DNA from: Piper betle
Lineage: Eukaryota > Streptophyta > Magnoliopsida > Piperales > Piperaceae
Assembly (NCBI GenBank): GCA_033002965.1
Contig: JAURVB010000659.1
Span: 1-64,000 of the forward strand
Direction of reading: 5' to 3'
Length of the DNA: 64,000 nucleotides
The notes under the pieces are model-generated. The model was not told the origin of the DNA. It searched no databases and saw nothing but the letters and a program-made list of their open reading frames with translations. Positions 45,139-57,500 of the stretch are shown here, piece after piece (within the stretch, counting starts at the first letter, position 1; each line of letters begins with the position of its first letter). The position numbers and the translations under genes were made by a program.

Positions 45139-45559
45139 CAAAACTTGCAAATAGACCACCTGCAACAAGAATGCCTCCCACTATTTTCCAACATAAACAG
45201 GAATTACTCTTTATTCAAAAACCAAAAAACAAAACAAAAAGGTTTCAACTATCACCATAACCAAACCAATCAAATAGGAAGTACAATTACCAAACAAACT
45301 CAATGGAAAAATCAAAAAGAGTAGCATTTGCTTACACCAGATTTGCATAAGATTATAACAATACTAACATTTCTCAACCACCAATTACCTCATGGTGCCA
45401 AAACAACAATTCTAAAAGATTCCACATATCACCCCCCTCAAAAATTTACCATTTTTTTCTAGCATTTCATAAAAGAAACTAAAAATTCAATCAACGTTCA
45501 CACACAATCATATTGCCGCTCCACCCAATATTAAACATAAGAGGAAGAAAAATGATGAC

Positions 45560-45765
45560 GACCAAGCATCAAAAACTTTGGCGTGGAGTGTTCAGGGCAG
45601 AAGAAGAACTAGTCGAACCTCTTCGCCGGAGATGGTCGTAGAGGCGTCCGACGGCGAGAAAGGCCAGAATTTTGTTCCGTCGGGAGGGGAGGGGCTCGCA
45701 GCCGGCAGTAATAGCGGGAAAGTGGCGCGTCAGCGCCTCTTTGATGACCGCACTCAAATTTATCG
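45560..45765 (-). other. Probable non-coding first exon of the SAM carrier gene
   Basis: A GC-rich island upstream of the first coding exon, open on the minus strand but without an ATG. It ends near a possible donor by 45560. This fits a 5' untranslated leader exon with its intron; the borders are approximate. Confidence 0.45.
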
Positions 45766-47345
45766 AAGAGGTTGTTTTTCATGGATAGTGTTACATATAT
45801 TAAAATTACTAATATGGGTTCTTGACCAATATAGGTTGGTCGAAACTTTGGAGAACCTTGTTTAGGAATTAATTAACGGATGTGGGTGGGCGTAGGTTGA
45901 TCTAACATCGAAGTTTGAGCAAGGTATTATACATGTTCGTCGAATTAATCTCGAAAAAAATTTGTTTATCTATGGTTAAAAATTTCCTATGAAATTTTCT
46001 TACGTCGATCACGGTCTCACACGGTCAAAACAAATAAAATTTTATTTTCATACAACTTATTGTACGGTCCTATCATTTCTCTAATTAATTATAATTCTTA
46101 ATTTTTTTCACAAAATATTGATACCTTATTTATACAATCACTATGTCTTTGATTTTTCTTTATTTCTCTTGTATAAATTATCATTAAAATTAAAATTATA
46201 TTTTAAAAAAATATTTGAATAAATAAATATTATATTATCATGAAAAATTCAAAACCTAAGGTTGCTATACTTTCTGTTGAATATTTTCAATGATAATTGA
46301 GTAATGAACTTTAAAAATGTCAATAACATTATTAATTTATATTTTTTGTGGGTTGCATGGTCAGTCATTTAGTCAGAATAAAAGCTATCCATATTTAATT
46401 TGTTTTAATTCAATCATAACGAGCCGGTAGAATTCAATCATAAATACTTTGGACGTCGGTAACCCATGCACCCCTAGTAGTGGATGACACAAATATCCTG
46501 GAGTTCTTTTTAATATATTTTTGCTAATTATAATAGGCATTTTTTAAAAATAAAATAAATAAATATAACTGGCAATGTGCATAATATAGGTAATCTAGAT
46601 AAGTATTATATGTATCCAGTTCGGTTAATTTTAGTTAATGTACCTTTTTGAATTTTCTCTTCAAAACCGGTACTTTGTTGAGTGTATGTGGCATTTTGTT
46701 TAGAAGTTTCAAAAGCTTTAATCAGGCCGATTAAAGCCCGCTGATTCTTTTTATATAATTGATGGCAACTACCTTAATTATTATTTATTTGACCAAATCA
46801 CTGTGAATTTTCAATTTATTATTGGCAGCCAATCGACAGCCACTAAATTGTACAGGTGATTGATATATTTAATTTGTTTTCTGTTCTTTTTACGAGGTCA
46901 ACAATAATATTCAACACTCAAAGCTTTAGATACAACATTGATCAATGAATGTTTAATTTAATAAGTTTCAAAACATAACATGAAAAGTATTTTGCAAGAG
47001 TTTCACAAGGATATATATATACACACACACTAAGGCTAGGGTGTTATAGAAAACCCGATGAAATGCTTATTAGTATAAATCAGCTAAATAAGAAAAAAAT
47101 AACTTAACTATTATTGTTATTTTTTTTAAACACCACTAATTTAAGTGATTTACACAATTGGTCAATTGCAATAGTGGGTTTGTTGTAGGACTTGGTACAA
47201 CGAATCCTTGTGCTTAGGAAATAACATTTTCAAACCTGAAATCCACTAATTTCTTCGATATTAAAGTTATATCAATTTACTACATGCCTACATAGATTTA
47301 CAGTTTATCCTTCCTCCACTTGAAAAATATTATAGGCTAATTGTA

Positions 47346-47394
<49 letters not shown>

Positions 47395-48095
47395 ATTGGA
47401 GGACCGTGGAAATAGGTTCTAATGATGTATATAAAAATTCCAACCGTGGAGAAAGATCTAACCCTCAGTCTATGATGGACAAAAATTATATATATCTTTT
47501 ATAAATAATGATTAGTACTAATAGTCAAATCTAAATATATAAATACTTTTTAGCAAAGCCAAATAATGTGTATATGAATGTACAAACAAAAAAATGTTAA
47601 TTTGCTCTTAAGTATATACAGCTGGACCCATTCACTAAATGACATATATATAATTTTATTAAAGTTATTTAATGATACTTTTAATCAGGTTGTATGACCT
47701 TTATAGCTTTTTTTTAATGTGTATGATGTCCTTATGGCTAATAATATATGATGCCAAAACTACACATATACTCTGTGTTGAGCTTTAGGTTTCCACCAAT
47801 TAAGCGTGATAATCACACAACCTGGCTATTTAGTTTCGTGAGTTTTGCTATCAAGATCAATAGATGCATGCTACATATAATATATTGCCACTGTTCTTAA
47901 CACTTGCATGTTGAAGCGAGTCCTATATATGTATGTTGTCTCAAAGGTACTACGTACGTACTACTCAAGTTCTCCAAAAACTAGCACTAATTAAGTCGAC
48001 GTTGGCCAGTGTATATTAATATTGTATTAATATCATCAAACCAGAATATTATGCTTACACTAAATAGCCAGCTAGCTTTGTTTTAGACGATAGTG

Positions 48096-48147
<52 letters not shown>

Positions 48148-48288
48148 GCACGCACATACAACTCATGTACTGATCCCCATAGTTAAAAAAGACGCTTTAC
48201 TAATGTACGTACGTACTAAACATAACACTAACAAATGGCCAAAGCCTATTAATTAGAAGAGGTCATTTCCATGCACGGAGCTGAATTT
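45766..48288. other. AT-rich intergenic DNA with long TA microsatellites
   Basis: No gene seen. Long (TA)n tracts are at about 47350-47391 and 48100-48142, plus a mixed TA/CA run near 47010-47030. Confidence 0.6.
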
Positions 48289-50102
48289 CTACCAGAAAAG
48301 TTTGAAGTGGTGGGGAATGGAAGCCGGAGGATTAAAGGAGTTAGAATCATCGTTTTGTTCATGAGAAGGGGAGTGAGCATGGCGGCCTTCATAGGTTGTT
48401 ATCACCATCCGAGGATCCTCCGCTAGCCTTTCCACCTTCTTCTTCACTCGGCAATTATCTTGAGTGCACCTGTAATAGCTCCTGCTCATAATATTCAAGA
48501 CCGCCAAAATTAACACTCATATCTACATATGTATATATTAAACCAGATAAAACATGGACGGAGACAAGAAATGGCGAATGCGGGTATTGTTTTCTTTGAA
48601 AAGAAATTTTTAAGATAAAATGTATCAAATTAACATGGCAAATGATTGGTAGATACAATATTAGCATTAGAGCTTTTAAGTTTTTATGGTAGAATAGAAC
48701 TACTCTTATGCCTTGTTAAATGTGTTAATGCAATACTAAGTTTAGCTGTTAGTTGACTTCGAATAAATGACTGCCATAGTGAAATCCATGTTGACGCAAC
48801 TGAATATATTCATGATGCATGTGTACTGCTCTAGCCCTGTTGAAGCTTGCCCAGCTTCATTATTCCTCCTCATCTTTTTGCTTCTAATCCAGTCCCCACC
48901 ACTGTTAGGAGCACAAAATTATACACCTGATCCTAATTTCTTTTGACAGAATTGTGGATTAACGTTAATTAGTATATATATATTCATCTCTGTTTCGTAA
49001 AACTTAGTATTAATAAGCAATATTCATTAATATAAAAGAAATACATACCTAGGATGCAGTGTGTTCTTGACCACCTTTTGCCCATACTTCCTCCATTTGT
49101 AACCATCATCCAACACATCAACATCGCTCAGAGTCTTGAAGCAAAATCTGGGCTCCCTCATCTTCCTCCTCCCTTTATCTTTCTTCATCCTCACCGCAGC
49201 TAATTTTAGGTGATGGTCATAATCTCTTCCAGACCTCTCAAACCTGCTCCTGGCGCCTCCCAGCACGTTAAACCCACTGTTGTGAGATAGTATAGCTAGA
49301 GCGTGTTATAATCAAGTAAACACAAGGGCTCATACTAAATATATACTCCTCTAACAATGTAAGAGATTTAAACTTGGGAAAAATTTTAAACATGCAACTA
49401 TAACTCTATGCAACCATGAACATTGTGGTGTTACTGTATTGGTCTAGAGGCCACATAGCCAGTCCAAAATCTACACAATTAAGTTTGTTAATGAATCAGA
49501 CTAATGGAAATGTTCATACTTCAACGACAAGCATAAAATTTCTCTTTTCAGTTAGGTAGCTACTGATCACCACTAAAGGTTTTTAAATTTTTGAGAGAGA
49601 CCGTTGAACTCGATAAGAGATTATTTGCTTAAAGTTAGATCAGAGAAATCATTGGGAGAGAGAGAGATCTAGCTAGAGAGGAAGAGTAAGGAAGACCCAA
49701 AAAAATATACCTGTTAATGCTGTTCTTAAATCTTTGCAGTGAGGAAACTGATCCAAAGTTTGCCAGGCCAAGAGATTGAGATGGAACATGATCCATGCTT
49801 TCTGATATCAAAGCTGGAAGTTTTCCTTGAGTGGAATAAGAAGCACCAGTATTTTTATCATCCATGGAAGAAACATTGAAAGGCCCCAGATGCTGGTATC
49901 CAATATGGGTCAGAATGGACTCAAGCCCTGATGAACAATAATCTTGAGAGTTAACTCCCACAAGGGATGCAACCGCATGAGCTTGTTCATCATGTCCCTG
50001 CAACAAACCCTGCCTTGGCATCTTGTTGCTGAGGGACAAACCAGCTCCTTGGTGTTCTTCCTCCCCACAAGTTCCCTTTCCCAATAAATGGACAAGATGC
50101 AT
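48289..50102 (-). CDS. WRKY13: Group IIc WRKY transcription factor, WRKY13-like
   Basis: Three exons (50102-49711, 49276-49049, 48481-48289) give 270 residues. WRKY13 in Arabidopsis binds W-boxes and promotes stem lignin deposition, and with WRKY12 sets flowering time. The hallmark block [20 protein letters not shown] precedes WRKYGQK (residues 192-198). The C2H2 zinc finger is complete: C212-X4-C217-X23-H241-X1-H243. The stretch [20 protein letters not shown] and the C-terminal FW ending match WRKY13 rather than WRKY12. The second intron splits the WRKY domain after HP at the Arg codon, the usual R-type position. The N-terminal 130 residues are less conserved. The chosen ATG gives [10 protein letters not shown]; an upstream in-frame start is possible. 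Confidence 0.92.
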
Positions 50103-50311
50103 GACACCAAATAAAAAGAGAATGGAGGGCGTGTGTTGACTTTCTATGCTTAAAATTATCTTTTCATACTTCATTTAGAAGGATGCCCATAAAATATATA
50201 CGACAAATTTACCTATAGCCTTCTTTATATTTTTTAAAGATGTTCAAATATACCGTAAAGGAGAGAGAGGTCTTATGTATACAATCACCCGAGTATGTCC
50301 ATATATATTAA

Positions 50312-50375
50312 GAAAGAAGAGATCACGGGTTCGAGCCGTGTGATGGCCAGCCTCTTGCAAAATACGCCCGTATAT
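50312..50375 (+). mobile_element. Truncated Au-like SINE fragment
   Basis: GAGATCACGGGTTCGAGCC, then CAGCCTCTTGCAAAAT, matches the B-box part of the plant Au SINE. Both ends are missing. It lies just upstream of the WRKY gene. Confidence 0.5.
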
Positions 50376-52400
50376 ATGTGGAGCCTTTGGGTTTCTGCTT
50401 TTTTTCAAATGGGAAGTTGTGTGTGTGTGAAAGTCATCAAAATGGAGTTGATTAGCTGGTAATTGAGTGAGGATGATATACATGTATATAATGATAGAAG
50501 GGACAGATGAGGAGAAGGTACAAGGTCTCTTTACAGAGGCACAATATCAGAGAGCAATGACAATGGAATCTTTGGTTGCAAACTCTTCTTTTTGTTTTCA
50601 AATCTGGTGGTGAAGGCATGATGATATGTCATCGAGTGCTGCCCATCTCCTCTTTGCTAAAGGCCTCACCCCCAAACTCAAAAGGCTCTTACCTTTACTG
50701 CTTGCAATCACCACCCTCTGCCTTTCCCTATACACTTTTGCTCGTTACACCCATCATATATGGTGCCCTTTTGCCACCGATTTGATATATGTATTCATGA
50801 TCTTTGCACTAAGTAATCATCCCCCTATCAACCCAGACACAGACAATATCTACAAGTGTGACGTGCTTTTGGGTTGTAATTAGTCTAGTGTATCTAACTT
50901 TTGTTAATTAGGTTTAGTAATTAATTAAAGTAAAGCTGATGAGTGATAATTAAGTACTAAACATTGTATTGATTATTTAAACTCACGGCAATTAGCAAGG
51001 ACCCTTTTAAAAAAACATGTTGCTAACCAGGTGCTAAATTTAAAACTTATAATTAATTTGGGTCATAAAGATCAAATTGTTTGTTTACTGAATCTGTTAA
51101 TAATTAAATGGGTGATTAACTGAAAACGAGCTTTAATCATCTGACAAAATTAACGTTGTCATAGGATTGCCCAAGGCAGGCTGCCCGTGGCTAAAAGAGT
51201 CGAATCAAACAATCTAGTCGTGCCGGATTTCTACCGGTGAAGCTAAACTTTTGGGTATTATTTGGTCACGAGGTGAGGTTTGTCTGCACGTTCATCTTTA
51301 ACTCTTGCCCTAGTTTAAAATTATCAGCTAGATCTAAATTATTATTATTTATGATGGTTTTATTGGGACAAAAAATCATTATTCATTGAATATTAATCAT
51401 ACAATTAATTGACCAAATTATAAGTTAACGGATTTAAATTATTTTTTTGTAAATAATCAATCCAAATTAAAATTTTATAAATACGTCTTCACTAATATAT
51501 TAAATTTTATTCTAATTTGTATATATCGGACGTGGGATCAATTTAGAATATCACAAATCAACTCTTCTGAAGAAAAAATGAGAAATGAATTCTGGGTTTG
51601 TCCACCCGAAGCTGCTGGCTGCATGGAGTTGCATCAAAGGAATAAAACAGGTAGATAGCTGGAGGACAATATAATTCCATGGAATATTGTGAGCATCATC
51701 AACATCTATCAAACGAGATCATGACATCATTGGAGACGCAATGGCTGTGAATTGCGACAATACATATATAATATGTGTGTCATTGATATATTCGTTGTTG
51801 TATATTATATCTTGTAGGTAAGGTTAAAGATTGAAGTGGGGCAAAGTGGTTTGATTGATGGGGCAGTGGCAAACTGCATCATTTCGTTTTCTGTCCCATT
51901 TGAAAGTGGAATCTCATTGTCAATGTGATTCCACAGTACTCCTCATTCCTCACAAGACAATTGCCTTCCCACTTTATTTCAAAGTATATGATAGGTCATT
52001 CATACACATGGATATATGCATTTTCATTTAGCTTTAACTGTATTTTAACTAATTAAAATATAACTCTATTTACATGCACGCAATTGCTTTGCAATGCTCC
52101 TCCTCACCTGAGGCGGCGTCCTTGTTGCACAAAGAGAATGCGTGAGTTAAAAATAAAAATAAGGGCCACGAACAAAGAAAAACACAAAAATTTTTACATA
52201 AATTTCTAAGTTAATCTAAAGAATTTATTATTATCCTTGAATTTATAATGTATATAAATAATAGTGATTTTTGTTGCCTTGAAATCGATTTGCCTTTTGA
52301 TAGTTTCAGCTTAAGTAACCTGGTTCACTTCTGTGTGATCTTTAAATCTTCAAAAAAACTTCACCATTGTGTTCCGAATGTCCAAAAATAATAGGGTATT
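50376..52400. other. Upstream region of WRKY13 and intergenic DNA
   Basis: Two short open frames at 50576-50883 overlap in different frames and show no family. Nothing else recognised. Confidence 0.5.
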
Positions 52401-52429
52401 GAGTTTTGCTCAAGTTGGAGCATGAGTTC

Positions 52430-53070
52430 CAAAATAAACTCCGGGTTGAACCGAACCAAACCAGATTCGGGTCAGTAAACAAAACTGGCTGGCGTGTGGG
52501 TCTGATTCCTGGGTTGGGCGGGTACCAACCGGGTCACAGCAGCATCTGTGACAGCAAGTTGGTCACGGGCATCGGTCTGGAAATTTGGACACGAACAATA
52601 GCTAAACAGGCCTTGCACCTGTTTACTCCCCAAGACACCTTCTTCTTCAACGTCACCGGCGTGCAGCTCACTTCTCCGGCGAGCAATGACGTCTTCCTCC
52701 GGTGACAAGACTCCACAGCGGAAGATGGGCACACAGTCCAGTGGAAGGCGGTGATAGGCTGCTGGAAATCGGTAAAGGGAGTAGAACTTTTTCTCAGCGT
52801 CGCACTCCTCACGGCGGTGGCGACGGTTCCAAACAGCAGACGGCGGTCGCGCAATGGTGGCGCAAGGAGGGTGGCGAAGCTCTTGAACTCCTTGACTCCT
52901 ATGAATGCAGTGGCAACGGCAACGTCCAAACTCCCGGAGGGCTCCACACGAACAACTTTCATGTCACCGTCGGTGGCAAAGTCCGTGGCAAACTTAATTT
53001 TGCCAAGGGAAAGTCTATTGCCACGGTAATAGCCGTGGCAATTAGTCATTTTTCTATTACTGTCAACCAT
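52430..53070. mobile_element. Possible CACTA-type transposon remnant
   Basis: The right end reversed reads AGAAAAATGACTAATTGCC, then ACGGCTATTACCGTGGCAAT and TTTGCCACGGACTTTGCCAC: reiterated TTGCCACGG units near a terminus, as in CACTA subterminal repeats. A clean CACTA terminus and matching left end were not found. Overlapping open frames here are not in any known family. Confidence 0.35.
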
Positions 53071-54500
53071 ATTCTAAACTTATAAATAAAATATTATACT
53101 AAATATTTAAAATGTAATACAATATTTTATTAAATAATATTTAAAATATCTTAATTTTTGACAAAAAGATCAATTTTTGTGAAAATTTTATATTTAAAAA
53201 CTAGGTAGTATCTACTGTACTAAGTCCAAGGGGATGTTGTGATATGATTTTTTAAACTACAGTAGGCTGAGTGAAGAGTTCTAAATATTGATAATTGACA
53301 ATTGTCGATGTTTTTGTTTTCTTCGGCTTGATGGAAGAAAACAATGTATAGCCATTACAAATGTTGTGGCTTATGACTATCACCACGAGCATTATAATGA
53401 AGTATTAATGATATTATCTATCTATTATTTATTTACATTAATTGAAAAACTCAATCATACTATTGTTAGATGGCGGCATGGCGGTTCCCCAATTTTTCAG
53501 TTCTTTTTATTAGTTCATAGAATTTTTTTAAAAATGATTTATTAGATATATTATAGTGTTTTATAGTTTATTTTTTATCTCATAATCTGTTTGTCATGGG
53601 AATGACATGCAATTTTGAGGCTTTATAAGTGGATAATGTCCCATGCAAGTAGAGGTATTTTGTAAATGTGAAATAACTCAAAAAAAGTAATAAATTATGC
53701 ATGCGTGGCCGTCATCCTGGCCATGCCGCCCAAGCCCCAGGGTGGCCGGAATTTGCCACCTAAAGTCAAGGCAGTATATTCCGGCGAGGTCAAGGTGGTC
53801 AAATCTAGCTATCCCATGTTGAAGGGCATCCGCCCATCCCCCACTAGCTGCAGTTGGCCAAGACGCGGAGAAGTTACAAAATTTTAAAAGTTCTTTTTTT
53901 ATAAGTGATGTCACGGCGGCGACCAAAATATTTACAAAGGTTTTTTTATGCTTCATGTCCCTGCTTGTAGTTAAAAAAAATGTTTTTTAAATCAGGGTAA
54001 TTTTGCTATTATAATATTTTTTAAAATAATTATACATAAATTTCCCTGTATTTGGTACTATCAAAAATATTTTCCGCTTTTGTGATAAAAAGCTTTTGCA
54101 ATGAAACAACATACAACTGCCATGGTGACCGTGATTGTGGCGGGAGTTTTTTCTATTGATGGGAAGGCCAATGGTTTGTACTGAATTGCTAATCTGCCAA
54201 TACATCTATGCTCTGTATATTATTCTACACATTTCACTGGCAAACTGGTTTTCCCCCCTTCAGTAGTCTTGTTATTTTTACTCCTAATATGTCACTGCAA
54301 TAATGCACACAAATTATTTCCTATTTTCACTTCAAAACTGAAGTAGTTTTACCACATTATTCTCTAACTACCATCCTAAGTTTTAGCAAAAATGTTATAA
54401 ATGAGAATTAGTGATACAATAAATAATTAATCTAAGAAAAATAATTGGACAAAATGAAAAGACTCTTAAGGAAATAAGATTGTGAGGTTTTCTCAACAAA
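53071..54500. other. Intergenic DNA with a short GC-rich block
   Basis: 53700-53880 is GC-rich with GGCCATGCCGCC and GGTCAAGGTGGTC phrases, probably a transposon piece. No gene recognised. Confidence 0.45.
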
Positions 54501-57500
54501 TCAAACGGGGCTAGTCTTCTTGTTTCCAGGTATCCATGTTCTGTGCTTCCGTCGTAAAATTCGTCTTCTCAACAAAAAGCATAGAAACCCCAAGATGATG
54601 ACCATAAGAACGTAAAATGAGTACCAACCAACTTCAAACCTCCTAGCTCCATCACAACTGCAAACGTGGTTGTCATCCGAAGACAAATCCTCTTCTTTTG
54701 GATCTATAACAAAATCAACTGATACCGCCGCATTTTCGAGCAACACACATGCACACTTTGTTTTGTACCCGGGCATGTCAACAGTTACTGTGACATACAA
54801 TGTGCAATGATAAAGCTTCATGAGAAACATGTCAGCAGCTTTGGTAAACAAATGTCAACAATCAAGACAAGAAATTGTAGGAAGAATTCTCATTTTTAGT
54901 ACCAGAACTTGCATTTCAAAATTCTTCTATATCCACCATAAAATTTGGCAACAAAAGTTCCAAACCTTAATAACAATGCTTTATAATTTAAGAAGGAAAA
55001 TAGTAGACCTTCACATTTTCCCTACAGAGATAAATTGCAACGCACGGACCTAACATTTAGGCTCATCTAAAGACATTCTAGCTTTTGCATCCATAACAAT
55101 AGATTTTGCTGAATTCTTCACCTTTAAAGTTGAGCTACAGCCAGAAACACCCTCACTTAAAGGCATCCAAGATGTACAATTTTGTAAACTCTAATCCATT
55201 TAACTTTTTCAATCAGACTCATCTCTTTCATGAAGGCATGCTATCCTCTAAACACAAACATGGTAAATTAAAGTGCAGAACAGACCTTCATATCTCCCCT
55301 TAGGAGGAAGCATACGATGGTAGTCACCAAAAATACTGTTGGCCTTCACCTGAAGTTGAGAAATAAAAACAGACAATGATCTGATCTTATGTCCTAGTTG
55401 CATGATCTTATGTCCTAGTTGCATGTAAGCCCAGATACAAATATAGATCAATGGACTACATTTGAAATTGCATTAAGAAATTAAAAGATTGAGTAAATAA
55501 GTTTAAAAAGCAATAGACAGTCAAAACTATACATTAACCTATAGCTACCAGGACAAAAGAAACCATCTAGAGCTTTTGCAAGTAACGTGCACACAGCTAG
55601 AACCCTGGCCATGACAACTTTTACATTAAACTAACAAACCTCGAGATATTCAACTTACAGTTTCCTTTATTCCCTTGATCATGACAGAGGCTGCCAAAGG
55701 ATGCCCATTTTTGGATGAAGTAATTCGTCCATGAATTCCCGACTATAATATTAAAAAACGATAATCACAAAGGACTGTTAATTCAATTTTAACAATCTCG
55801 TCAGTAACACAAATCAGACACGATCGGAGAAATTGAGAATGCTCACAGTCACAAGGCTGGCAACAAGATTCAGCATGCTCATTTTGTTGAATTCCCATAT
55901 GGTTGGCAGCTTCCAAAAAATTTATTCACATTATGTGAGTAATGAATGAAGGTTATGGAACTGAACCGAGAATGCAATCACATTCCTTGATTTGGAAATT
56001 TGAGAACTAACCTCAATTGCATTGGGCCATTTGACATCACTAATTTCTAAAGTCAACTCAAAACAGCCTTCATGAATATAATTCCAATCTTGCATTCCAC
56101 CGTATATAGGGTACCTGTAATTCATTTTAATATATACTAATTTTACAAGAATGCCATTCCTAACCCCACATTTGGTCGTAGTAACAATATTTTTTCCAAA
56201 AGCTTAGTGCTCAAAAAAGTCCCCCTTCCTTCTTCAACCCACCAACTTCAGACCCACAAAGAATTAACAGTCATTCACACATTTTTACACATGCTTATTT
56301 TTTTCAAGATTATTCTACAAACTCCACATTCCTGTAGCTTTAGCGAGTAATTTGATTTAAGCATACTTTTCATCTACCCATTGAGCACCAATTTTTTTTT
56401 TTTTTTTAGCTCTTTCTCAATAAGGAAGAACAGAAGGTTAACCTACCAAAGGGCCCCATTGGTAATTCCCCCTCAAATTCCTGGCTGAGGGACATGTTGT
56501 GATGCGATTTGCTATACACACTCGCCATGTACTGAAAAGCTTCTTCGTCTGGGCAAGGGAAATAACGTTTCCTGAAAATACTTGGCAAAGTAAGCATATC
56601 CTCTGCCATTCACGAGCAAATAAAGTACAATAACAGCATCTAAATTATGCAGTATTATGTTTTCTATAAATGCTGCACCTCCCACTCAATTTTCCTAGCT
56701 AGCTCAAGCTGCAGTCTTCATCCTAATATGAAAATGGGTTAAAGGCCCACCATTTAATGCCTTTCCAAATGTGTGCATAAGTCGAAGTGTACTTGACAAT
56801 GGAAAATAAGTGTGACAAGAGCAGCGTACCAAGACCAATAGCTAGGGTGTCCGTTAGTAGTTCAGAATTCAGACTATGATCCTTGTTTCTATCACACATG
56901 CTTCCCAATTCCAGCAAAACTCAGCTAAAATTTTGTGTTAAGATTTCTGGTTGAAGCTGCTCATATATTTAGATGATAGTTTGCCATTGCTAACCTGTAA
57001 GACACACTACATGCTAACAACACTTTCATCTATATTACATACGAGGGCAGCCAGGTCCAAAGGCTCGGTAATGTGCGGGTCAGGGAAGAATTGGACCACA
57101 AAGGGTCTATTGTAGCAGTCTTACAGCATTTACCAAGTGGCTGGTTCCATGTCTCGAATTGGTGACCTCTAGGTCACACAGCAGCAACTCTCACCAGCTG
57201 TGCTGAGGATGGTCCCCTTCGTTTGTCTAAAATACATCTAAACTTAAAAACCTGATGACACATAGATCTAGGTAAATGTGCTGTAACTTCATTAATCTTG
57301 TGACGCTTTTAGTTCCAGTTATATCTTATGCATTCTTGCAGCTAAAAACCTATAGATGCCTAATCAAAACTGTAGATATCAGAAGTTTGAGGATTTATAA
57401 TATAGTGCATCCATATTGAACCCCATCAGCATAAACCATGTATAACAAGGCACAGAAAAGCAAACAAGAGGATTTCTAATAACCTACGTCATATCAGGAG

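Noticed and set aside
50576..50883. Open frames of 69 and 85 residues upstream of WRKY13
   Set aside because: They overlap in different frames and show no family, signal or splice support.
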